Below the pieces are notes generated by a model. That model was not told where the DNA came from and searched no databases. It saw nothing but the letters and a program-made list of their open reading frames with translations. A stretch of 64,000 nt of DNA, taken from assembly GCA_020881915.1 (NCBI GenBank), contig JAJFPB010000010.1, positions 1,736,001 to 1,800,000 on the forward strand, in the 5' to 3' direction. Below are positions 45,583 to 54,817 of this stretch, in pieces; position 1 is the stretch's first letter; each line of letters starts with the position of its first letter. Both the position numbers and the translations under genes were made by a program. The DNA comes from Paramyrothecium sp. XJ0827 (Eukaryota > Ascomycota > Sordariomycetes > Hypocreales > Stachybotryaceae).

Positions 45583-47237
45583 ATGGCTACCAAGACGCAG
45601 CCCATTCCGGCCTTTGAGCCCACCCCCATCGATGACATCTCGGCCATTGCCGACACCCTCAGGCAGACCTACCGCACAAACCGGACCAAGGACCTGGACT
45701 ATCGGATAACCCAGCTTCGCAAGCTGTACTGGGCCATTGTTGACAATTCCGCCCTCATCGAGGAGGCTCTGTACAAGGACCTGCGCAAGTCCAAGTATGA
45801 GTCTGCCATCTCCGAGATTGACTGGGCCAAGGCCGAGTGCATGACCCTCGTCAACAACCTCAAGAAGTGGGCAAAGGACGAGCCTGTCGTCAATGTCCCC
45901 TTGACGTTCTGGGCCATGAACCATCGCATCAGGAACGAGCCGCTGGGCCTCATCTTGATCATCGGTGCTTACAACTACCCCATTCAACTGAGTCTGCCTG
46001 CCGTCGCCGGTGCCATTGCAGCAGGAAACTGCGTTGTTCTCAAGCCCTCCGAGTCGTCCCCCCATTCCGCCATGGTCCTGAAGAAGATCTGCGAGGAGGC
46101 TCTTGACCCCGATTGCTATGCTGTCATCAACGGCAACGTTGCTGAGACGAAGCGTGTCCTCGACATCAAGTGGGACAAGATCTCCTTCACCGGTGGTAAG
46201 AAGATTGGAACCATCGTCGCGCAGAAGGCCGCGGAGACGTTGACACCCGTGCTCCTGGAGCTCGGCGGCTGCAACCCGGCCTTTGTCACCAAGAATGCCA
46301 AGCTGAACCTCGCCGCCAGGCGCTTGCTCTTCCACAAGTGCCTCAATGCCGGACAGGTCTGTCTCTCGCACAACTACATTCTTGTGGAACGCAGCGTCCT
46401 CTCGCAATTCATTGGCGCCCTGAACAGCGCCTACAAGACCTTCATGCCCAAGGGTGCCAGGACGAGCCCCGACTACGCACGCATCGTGAACAAGGGGCAG
46501 TTCGACCGCATCAAGAACATGCTTGACAACACCAAGGGCAGGATCGTCATGGGCGGTACTGTGGACGAGTCTGACCTCTTCATCGAACCTACCGCCGTTC
46601 TCGTGGACGACATCGAGGACAGCATGATGGTCGAGGAGAGCTTCGGCCCCATCTTCTCCATCATGGCCTACAACACGCTCGAGGAAGCCATCGACATCGC
46701 CAACAAGGTGGACCCCACTCCCCTGTCCCTTTTCACTTTTGGCTCAGATGCGGAGAACAAGAAGGGTAAGTTGATACTTGCTTGAAGGAGCGTATTCGTT
46801 TTCTAATGTGATTTCTAGTTATGGAGAGCGTCACCTCTGGTGGTGCCACCTGCAACGATACTTTCATGCACTGCTCGATCCCGGCTGCACCCATTGGCGG
46901 TGTTGGCACCTCCGGCACGGGCAACTACCACGGTTACTACTCCTTCAAGGCGTTCAGCCACCAGCGAGCCATTGCCAAGACGCCTTACTGGGCGGAGAAG
47001 CTCCTGCGCGTCCGCTACATGCCCTACGTCCAGTCCGAGCTGGACCGCTTCCACCGCACCACCGACGTGAAGCCCAATTTCGACCGCAACGGCCAGGTTG
47101 TCAAGGGGCTCGGATACTGGGTCGGCTTGATTGTCGGATTGGGAGGCAAGTCGGCGTCGCGCTCGGCCTTTAGGTGGGCAGTTCTTATCATCATCGCATC
47201 ATTTCTGGGACTGAAGAGAAGCTCGCTAGGCCTGTGA
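45583..47237 (+). CDS. HFD1: Fatty aldehyde dehydrogenase, ALDH3 class, tail-anchored
   Basis: Oxidises long-chain aldehydes such as hexadecenal from sphingolipid breakdown to acids. Exons 45583-46765 and 46819-47237 (donor GTAAGT, acceptor TAG) give 533 residues. The catalytic Glu226 lies in LLELGG, and the nucleophile Cys260 in NAGQVCLS, with the 34-residue spacing normal for ALDH3. The NAD-binding SFTGGKKIG and the EESFGPIF motif are present. The second exon restores VMESVTSGGATCNDT and PIGGVGTSGTGNYHGYYSF. A hydrophobic C-terminus (VLIIIASFLGL near 515-525) suggests a membrane tail, as in yeast Hfd1 and human ALDH3A2. The true ATG is 45583. Confidence 0.93.
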
Positions 47238-47481
47238 ATAATGGTGTTGAGCCTACGAGGTAGTGCGCGTTAGGCTAGGTAAAGGAGGTGGCCGCTCAGC
47301 AAACGGTGCAGGTTAGAAGCGGAAGACGTGTAGTATGGGTCAGGGAGCCAGAGCGCCAGCAAGGACATTTTTGGTTGTAATATTAACTTAAGCATTTGAT
47401 CACATGATATCAGTCACCGACGATGGGCTGTTTGTTTGTCCTTGTTGATGTGTTTTAATAAAGCCATCGTTTGTTCAGGCA

Positions 47482-48604
47482 CTATTGGCCGGATATAGCG
47501 GCTACTAATCTCTTGCCCTTCTCGCCTCCCAGATACAGATCATCGTCTGCTGATTCCTGCCCCATCTCCACAGCTTCGTGATATCCTTTCGTCACCGTGT
47601 CCTCGTCCACCTTGGTGTCGTTTTCCACTAGCGCTAGGATGACGCTTCTGATCCGGGCAATCTCACGCATGGTTGCCACGTCTATGTGGTCGTTCTGGCT
47701 CGAGTAGACCTTGCTGCTCACGGTCTCCTCCATGCGGTTGATGCCGGCGGCCTCGGCGCTCGTCTCGCCCTCGACGTGCTTGCTGATCCATATGTAGCCG
47801 TTGACGCCGAGGAGAACGTCGACCTTGCCGGCGGCGTTGGCGGCGTCCATGGTCCAGACCTGGCGCTTGGCGCGGACGACGCCGCCGCCGCCGCCGGTGC
47901 CGCTGACGCCGACGAAGACGCCGTTGCGGAGCTTGCCGTACTTGAGGCTGCGGGTGTGCAGGCTGGCGGCGCCGTCCTGGTGCAGCTGCTGGACCTCGGC
48001 GACGACGAGGTCGCCCTCGGCGAAGAAGCTGCGGATCTGCAGCTCGTCCGTCTCGGTGCGCTTGCGCAGGATGCCGCCGGGCAGGTTGATGGCGGAGATG
48101 GCGAGGATGGCGAGCTGCGAGGCGGCGACGTCGACGCGCCACCGGCGGGCCTGCACCTCGACGATGCGGCCGACGACGAGGTCGCCGATCTCGGGCGTGT
48201 AGCGCGCGCGCAGCGGCCGCACCGAGAGCAGCTTGTTGGTCTTGGTGAGCGTGCCTGCTAGGGAGGAAGTGATGGACGTTGAGCCTGGGAGCACGTATGT
48301 GCCGTGACCGCTAGAGACTGTATATTAGCCTGCGTTCCCTTTTCCGAGCAAAGGCGACGAGCAGCTGTACTTACCGCATCCACTGAGGGTTGTTCGTGAT
48401 TATGCTGCCGGGGGTGAGAATCTCATCCTGATCGTCCTGGGTGAGATGCCTCAGCCGCTTGGGCGCACGCATGGGGACGTCGCCTTGCAGGTCCGCGCCG
48501 CCGTCCGAGTCGGACTCTGAGTCTGAGTGTGAAGCTTGGTTTGCTGCCACCGGCCGTGCAGGCCGAGCCGACACGGGCTGTGGTTTTAGGATGGTGATGG
48601 GCAT
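47482..48604 (-). CDS. RRP4: Exosome RNA-binding cap subunit RRP4
   Basis: Cap subunit of the RNA exosome, which degrades and trims RNA in nucleus and cytosol. Exons 48604-48375 and 48310-47482 (donor GTAAGT, acceptor TAG) give 352 residues. The N-terminal part includes [20 protein letters not shown], a family signature. An S1 domain follows ([20 protein letters not shown], around 118-137), and then a KH domain with the diagnostic GVNGYIWI. Within the S1-KH region, a run of five Gly codons (47881-47895) sits in a loop. The gene ends 244 bp from the convergent HFD1 gene. The ATG at 48604 lies 5 nt downstream of the stop of another open frame. Confidence 0.94.
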
Positions 48605-48609
48605 GATTT

Positions 48610-48954
48610 TCAAATTATGACGGCGGGCAGTGAGGGCGGAGGGATTGGACGAAGGTCTCGGGTGTGCTGCACCCAGACCAATTGCTGCTCGGCTGCTCCA
48701 AGCTGTCTCTCTTGTGTTTCTTTGTTAGAGATAAAGGCACTTGAAAAGGACTGCGTGAGCGGCTTGTTCTTTATTCGTTGCAAGGCATGAGAAGCTGTGT
48801 GGCGCTCTGCGTCGTAGGCAGGCTTGATAGTTTTAAGTGGGGTCCTGCATTTTGATGTCAGGATTTTCGAAGCTTCAGAAGCACCGATGCGCGCCTGTGA
48901 CTTGTTCTCCTCAACCCGTATCACAATTTCCGCTGCAGTAGCGATTTTTTCCAT
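48610..48954 (-). CDS. Upstream open frame or small gene preceding RRP4
   Basis: A true ATG at 48954 opens 114 codons that stop with TGA at 48612-48610, just 5 nt before the RRP4 ATG on the same strand. The product is basic, largely helical in look, and matches no family I know. It could be a long upstream frame on the RRP4 mRNA, a separate small protein, or chance. No intron is evident. Confidence 0.25.
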   Translation of the reverse strand: MEKIATAAEIVIRVEENKSQARIGASEASKILTSKCRTPLKTIKPAYDAERHTASHALQRIKNKPLTQSFSSAFISNKETQERQLGAAEQQLVWVQHTRDLRPIPPPSLPAVII

Positions 48955-49408
48955 CTTGGGGAAATGAGATTACGAAATGAAAGAACATCTTGTGAGCGTC
49001 GAAGCTACGCTGCTGTGGCTTACATGTGTACATTAATGCGACATGCCCCATTTCATTGATGCGGCTCCTAATATACATGTGATACACTGTTGACAAGGTC
49101 TTTCAGCATAGCGATTATACGCCACGTATTCCGTTCAATGAATTTCTATCTTCACAAGCACCCAGTAAGGTATCTTCGCTATCGTTCATCGTCATAATGG
49201 TACATTGTTTTACAATCCCACGGCCTCCAGAGATTGAGAGCTTCTTGGTATCCTTGGGACTTGGGGATAAAACTCCTCCCCCTTGCCTCACGTGGCAGTA
49301 GAGAGCAGCTTCATTGCTCGACCCGAGTTCTCCAACGGGATATCCCCTTTTCACGACATGGCTGGTACGAGCCATGGTGTCGTCATCCGCTCGCCAATGA
49401 GTTGTCAA
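48955..49408. other. Intergenic region between RRP4 and DMAC1-like genes
   Basis: These 454 bases should contain the 3' end of the DMAC1-like gene and the upstream region of RRP4. I see nothing else. Confidence 0.4.
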
Positions 49409-49758
49409 TCATTTGATTGCCCTCCAAAAACCAGCCCACACGAAGCCGAGGGAGATGGCCACGATGCCCGCTTTCCGGCTGCGCATGCCGAACATTGATT
49501 TGCTCTTAAGTATCGCCTGCTGTTGCTTCTCGAGCTGCGACATGCCGGAGAAATAGCTGTAGGCTCCCAGGCCAAGAAACGCACCGCTGCCTGCGCGCGT
49601 GAAAGAATGCCATTAGTAGAATTCCTCGGATGCGAAACGCTGGGGGATTGGAGCCTACCTATTATTCTGCAGCTCAGACAGTCATCGCCCCGATCCCTCC
49701 GTACCATTTCCTGAAAGTCCTGAGGCTTCTCGAGAGAGTGAAGGGTTGGGATCGCCAT
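49409..49758 (-). CDS. DMAC1-like small mitochondrial membrane protein (DUF4536)
   Basis: Two exons, 49758-49659 and 49590-49409 (donor GTAGGC, acceptor GCAG), give 93 residues. The joint creates the motif DDCLSCRIIGSGAFLGLGAY, which matches the DUF4536 family that includes human DMAC1, an assembly factor for the distal membrane arm of respiratory complex I. Two membrane helices are predicted, at about residues 33-49 and 75-90, with a short charged loop carrying SQLEKQQQA. The first true ATG in frame is 49758; open codons upstream lack an ATG. Complex I is present in filamentous fungi, so that role would fit, but it has not been shown for such fungal proteins as far as I know. Confidence 0.78.
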
Positions 49759-50110
49759 TTCGTCGGAATGCGCAGAGCTGCCGTCAATCCTCGCGACAGC
49801 TATTGGCAAGCTCCCAGAAGGCCCGGAGAAGATGCTCTTCACTGATAACAATTCTTATCGTCGAGCTTAGTCATAAATGCCTGCGAACAGTGACCATTCG
49901 CGTTCATGCCACGAGGTCACCTGACGAGTATGGACGTTTCCAATACCCACTGTCCATGATCTGGCATGGTGCTCACTCATATTCCCAAGCCAATCGTATT
50001 GAAGAGGGTGGGTCACCCGAAACTCAGGACATCGACGTAATTACCTTATCCGTTCCTGATGGAGCTGTGAGCTCTCACATCGCGCCAACACAAGGCGCTC
50101 GGCGATCACC
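49759..50110. promoter_or_regulatory. Divergent promoter of DMAC1-like and AP-3 mu genes
   Basis: These 352 bases separate the two divergent starts. I see no standout element. Confidence 0.45.
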
Positions 50111-51839
50111 ATGAGCGGCGTAATCGAGGCGCTTCATATCTTCGATGAAAAGAAGTAGGGAGCGCAAGCAGGGCAATTCGAAAATTCTCAACTAACTTGC
50201 TCAGGAACCCAGTTCTGTCGCATACTTATACAGGAAGACCGCTCTCCGCCGCCCACCTTCTGCCCCTCTATCTCGAACATCCCGCGCCACGACCGAACCT
50301 GATTTACCTCCCGAACGCGAATCCTCCCACATTAGTCTTTAGCCTTCAACATGCCGACCTCCTCTTCCTCGTGACAGCGTCCTCGGAAATCGAGTCTCTC
50401 CTTGTTCTGGAGTTCCTCCACCGCGTGGTTGATGCCTTTGAGGACTTCTTAGGAGCGCCGCTCCTAGCGGCCAAGATCGAGAATAGCTACGATGTGGCAG
50501 CGCAGCTGCTGACGGAGATGTGCGACTCTGGAATCATCAGCACAACAGAACCAAATGCTCTGCGGGAAGTCGTTGAGGTCGAGGGTTGGGTTGGGAAGCT
50601 ACTGGGCAGCATAAGCCTTCCAGGGTTAGACTGGGTGCCCGAGCATACCGTGTTGTGCCTCTGCTAAAATCGTCTAGGAAATCACCGCTGAACACAAACT
50701 TTGCGAACTCGAGCGCGCCGTCCTTGTTGGCATCCAATACGCCTGCGCTGCCCTGGCGACGGGCGAACGTCCGGCACACGTCGAATGAACTCTACGCAGA
50801 CGTCGTCGAGACACTTTCAGTCACACTCGCCCCATCGGGACGACCGTTGGCGGCCTTTGCCAATGGAACAATTGCATTCACGGCCAAGGTATCAGGAATT
50901 CCTGATGTCCTTCTCACCCTGACAAGCCCCTCTGGGAAGCACAACCTCGAGTCCATCATGGATCTACCCGTGTTTCATCCTTGTGTCCGCTTGAACAGAT
51001 GGAAAGAGCGGCCGGGAGAGTTAAGCTTTGTTCCTCCGGATGGACGGTTCATTCTTGCTGGGTACGAAGTGGACCTCCTACCGTTCACCAGCGGAAAGAG
51101 TGGCAGTCTCAGCGCCAACAACCTGAAGTTGCCGGTCAATCTGGAAATGAAGACCGGCTTAGGACAAACCGGATCTGACTTCGAGGTTCGCCTACAAGTG
51201 AACAAGATAATGGGCGCTCCAAGCAGCGTGTCCGCGAGCCAAATGGGACGTGGCGGCCCATCCGGACGTCTAGGCGGCCCGCATCCAGGCTCACCAGGGG
51301 CTCCTCTTCTTGACGACCTTGTGGTCACCATTCCGCTGCCGCCGGAGGTCAGGAACCTCTCCGAGATACGCCCAAGCCGGGGCGATGCCAGCTTCAACCC
51401 AGGGGAGAAGTTTTTGGAATGGCATATCGCTGGCAAGGAGATATCGGGCCCAACCAGCTACTTTGGCTTGCGCTGCACGGTAGTGGGGACGTTGACTGGA
51501 GATGAGGAAGATGGCGAATTCGACGCAAACGGATTTGCTTTCAGCACCGACTACTCTTACAACGAGCCCTACCAGAGCGTGCCGGCGACTAAAGTGGAAC
51601 AAGAAAAGGGAACAGACAGCAATGAACAGGACGGGAAGAAGATGGCCCAGAACAAACTGTTGATGCCAACATCGGCATCAGTAAGCTTCTCTGTCAAAGG
51701 ATGGCTGGCGAGCGGACTGAAGGTAGAGAGTATTCTACTGGACCACAAGAAGAGCCGAGGGCTCGGAGAGGGCGTAAAACCATACAAGGGCGTCAAGTAT
51801 CTGACAGTTAGTAAAGGTGGGGTAGAGATCCGCTGTTAG
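50111..51839 (+). CDS. APM3: AP-3 adaptor complex mu subunit
   Basis: Medium subunit of the AP-3 coat that carries cargo from Golgi or endosomes to the vacuole. Exons 50111-50154, 50205-50624 and 50678-51839 give 541 residues. The first exon encodes MSGVIEALHIFDEK, the start of the longin-like N-terminal domain. The C-terminal mu-homology domain begins near PWRRANVRHTSNELYADVVE, followed by FHPCVRLNRWKERPGELSFV and PPDGRFILAGYEVD, all family signatures. Intron 2 is 53 nt, with a TGCTAAAAT branch-like word. A Gly/Pro-rich insertion (about 385-410) interrupts the homology domain. The donor of intron 2 (GTTAGA) is unusual but gives the only in-frame joint. Confidence 0.93.
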
Positions 51840-52292
51840 CAAGCAAATGCCAGAATCTATGTTATCAAAGGCTGTCTCTAAGGAGCCCGTGAATGGCCTG
51901 ATAAGGATGAGTATGAGGACCTGCGCGCGAGACGATGTTTGTGGTGATCAACAAGCCATGATCCTAATTTCAAAGTGGCTGCAGAGACCTTGCGGGAGAG
52001 TGGCCACTTACAGGGCATCTTCAGTGGACTAGACTGGCATTTCTGGAGTGCTACTGCGCCTCCGCCTGCACCTGTACCTTTTGGAGTGTGGGGTAGAGCC
52101 GAGCTACCTAAGGTACCTTCCCCTTCCCTTGTTGGAGAAGCCACTTCCCCACACCGAGTCATCTGGGCCCCGTCCTCCGGGCCAAGTTCACCACACCTCG
52201 GCACTGACCTGTTAGTCACCTGCCATTCCATATTCCCGAGAATGTGCCTGCGCTGTTGATGAGACCGTTTCTACACTGGCCGGTGAAAGGCT
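51840..52292. promoter_or_regulatory. Intergenic region upstream of MCT1
   Basis: These 453 bases hold the 3' end of the AP-3 mu gene and the MCT1 promoter. A CTACCTAAGGTACCTTCC word lies at 52104-52121. No gene is supported. Confidence 0.45.
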
Positions 52293-53603
52293 ATGAGGTC
52301 GCTATCCAGCACATCATCACTCCGGCGCGCATGCGCTGCGAGCCGGCTTCACAAGGGATGGCTAGCGTCCACCCCTCCGAGCAGTCGACGATGGAACTCG
52401 GCAAAGGCGAAGCGGCCGCGAACGGCTTTGTTTTTCCCAGGTGCGAGATGCCCACGATGAGATGCCCACGCGTACTCAGCAGCTGACATGGTCATGGCAG
52501 GCCAAGGAGTCCAAAAAGTCGGGATGCTGTCGCCATGGCTTGAAGCATTTCCATCCACGGCGACAGAGCTCATCCAAGAGATTGATCACTGCGTGGGCTA
52601 CAAGCTCTCAGATGTCATCCAGCAAGGACCATCGAAAGTCCTCACAGAGACGAGAAACGCCCAGCCCGCCATCATGGCCACTTCAATCTTGGTTTTGCGC
52701 ATCCTGGAGCGCGAGTATGGATTCAAGATCTCGGACCACATTGACGTAACACTCGGCCACTCCCTTGGAGAGTTTGCCGCGCTCGTTGCCGGGGGCTATC
52801 TTACTTTCCAAGACAGCTTGTACTTGGTACAGAAGCGAGCCGAGGCCATGGCGGAAGCTACAAAGCGAGCGATCGAGACGTATGGTGGAGAGTATGGCAT
52901 GGTAGCCATCGTTACCGAGCCAGAGTACCTCTCCATACTGATTGACGCTATTCGGGGCTTCGTGGGTCATTCCAGCGCTGGTAGCATGGCAGAAAGCAGC
53001 GAGGATCTGCCACCAATCGAGCAGGTCTTGATTGCGAATATCAACAGCAAGAACCAAATAGTGCTCAGCGGAAACATCGAGCGTATCAAGACCCTGATTG
53101 CTCATGTGCGGCAATTCCTAGGCCATGACCCAAGAGCCGTCCGCCTGCACTGCGACAGCCCGTTTCACAGTCCAATCATGAAGCCGGCTGTCACGGTGAT
53201 GCGAAATCTGCTAAACAAGACGAGTCGGGTTCCTGGAAGGGAAAAGGAAGACATTGTCGCATTCCCAGGCCAGATACCTTGCATCAGCAACGTGACGGCG
53301 CGGCCGTTCGAGAGTAAGGCGGACCTGAAGGAGCTTCTGGCCCGCGGCTGCCTGGAGACTGTGCGGTGGTGGGATACGATCCGCTACCTCGACCAAGAAG
53401 AGCGAGTGCGTAGATGGATCGGCATCGGGCCGGGCAAGGTGGGACGAAACCTGGTTGGCAAAGAGGTGGGTGTTCGAGGCAAGGACCTGGTCAAGGGCGG
53501 CGGCGTCTGGGCGGTGACGGATCCGACAGAGGTTGAAGAGGTCCTCCGTGGCCTCGAGGAGACGAGAGGCATCTTGGATGACGAGGAGCCTGTTTCCAAG
53601 TGA
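52293..53603 (+). CDS. MCT1: Mitochondrial malonyl-CoA:ACP transacylase
   Basis: Loads malonyl groups onto acyl carrier protein in mitochondrial type II fatty acid synthesis, which feeds lipoic acid production. Exons 52293-52440 and 52501-53603 (60-nt intron, GTGCGA to GCAG, with a GCTGAC branch word) give 416 residues. The joint restores the family start ALFFPGQGVQKVGM. The first exon encodes a clear mitochondrial presequence beginning MRSLSSTSSLRRACAASRLH. The active site GHSLGE has nucleophile Ser137, and the partner His272 lies in SPFHSPIMKPA. A single-exon reading from 52488 would lose both the presequence and the FPGQG loop. It is longer than bacterial FabD (about 310 residues), largely because of the presequence and loops. 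Confidence 0.93.
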
Positions 53604-53979
53604 GCGGCTGATCTGTCATATTATGATGTTCGGCTTTCGTGTAAATGGAAGGAGTCTGAAAGCATGTTTGTAATTCAAGCGGAGTATCTCAGGCGTCGAT
53701 TGCGTCAGAAGGGAGAATGACAAGTGCAGGATCAAGTACTCAGTAGCTTGGTGAAGAAAAGACCTTTTCAGCATGTAAGGTTGCCCAAAAATTCAGCTGT
53801 TACTTGTGCATTTACTCGATACGTCTTTGGCCCGGGTCGTCTCAAACAATTTTGTATGATCGCGGGGCAGCCTACCAGTCATTCCCCTAACGAAACAACC
53901 TTGGTGGGTATGCCCCCGAGCTTCCACCTTCCACTCTCCCCAAGCTCGACAGGGTCCGACCCGATTGACCGCGCAAAAC
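53604..53979. other. Intergenic region between MCT1 and TCA17
   Basis: These 376 bases hold the 3' end of MCT1 and the promoter of TCA17. I see nothing more specific. Confidence 0.4.
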
Positions 53980-54592
53980 ATGACGACGGCAATACCCTCA
54001 ATCGCCTGCCTGGGCGTCATTGGACGCAATGTAAGCTCGAGATGGCTGCACCGCTCCTTGCTGTGACGACCGCGAGCTCACACTTTCTCAGAACAACCCG
54101 CTGCACATGTCCATCTTCCCGTCCTACGAGCCCGCCACCAACTCCTTCGCACCGATCCGCACGCCGCTGCAGTTCTCGCTGCTCCTCTCGTCGACGATTG
54201 ATGTCTTCGAGCTGCGGGCGCGCCACAACGCCGTCTCGGGCGTGGGCCTCTCGGGCGACTTCGGCCTGCTGCACGCCGTCGACGACCGCCTCGCCGCCTA
54301 CGGCTTCCAGACCAACACGGGCGTGCGCCTCGTCTGCGTCGTCGACATGCGCGGCCGCCGCGTCGACTCGTCCTTCCGCGTCGCCGCCTCGGGCCTGCGC
54401 GACGCCGAGCTCAAGCCCGTGTTCCGCGCCATGCAGACCGCGTACGTGCGCCTGCTGCAGAACCCCTTCTACGACCCGGACGAGCACGCGCCGCTGGGCG
54501 GTAGGGGGGGCAGGAAGATCACGAGCAGGAAGTTCACGGACGACATGAAGCGGATCGGCGAGGCCTGGACGCCCGGCGTGACGGATCTGTGA
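53980..54592 (+). CDS. TCA17: TRAPP-associated protein TCA17 (TRAPPC2L, sedlin-like)
   Basis: Sedlin-fold subunit that supports TRAPPII function in Golgi and endosomal traffic. Exons 53980-54030 and 54092-54592 (donor GTAAGC, acceptor CAG) give 183 residues. The first exon supplies strand 1, MTTAIPSIACLGVIGRN, which leads into NNPLHMSIFPSY; this matches the I-x-V-I-(A/G)-K-x-N-x-P-L-Y layout of TRAPPC2L. Later family marks are the F-E-L-R-A-R helix, LAAYGFQTNTGVRLVCVVD, and FRAMQTAYVRLLQNPFYDPD. The second exon is very GC-rich at third positions, which opens long antisense frames. The gene ends 225 bp from the convergent AFG1 gene. Confidence 0.86.
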
Positions 54593-54817
54593 AGCGGAAG
54601 AGTCCTGGCCCAGGATTAGGGAGGATGGCAAGAAGTAAACTCATTGGCGCGGCGTATGGTGTTTGGATTCATCATGGAAATCATCGAAAAGAGCCCTCAC
54701 CATGTGGGTACACTGTGTGGTGGTGATGATGCTTGAAATTAGACATTGGGTCATGATAGACTATCTAGGCTCTGATCATATTATCGGATGCTGCGTTTTA
54801 TACTCTAATAAGTGTCA

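Noticed and set aside
45550..46407. 285-codon antisense open frame over HFD1
   Set aside because: HFD1 on the plus strand has catalytic motifs and a clean intron; the antisense frame has neither.
47663..48261. Long Arg- or Ala/Asp-rich open frames over RRP4 on both strands
   Set aside because: These arise from the GC-rich stretch; RRP4 explains the coding signal.
53724..54548. 274-codon plus-strand open frame before and over TCA17
   Set aside because: Its second half is Ser/Arg/Thr/Ala low complexity from GC-rich third positions of TCA17; the TCA17 frame has family motifs.
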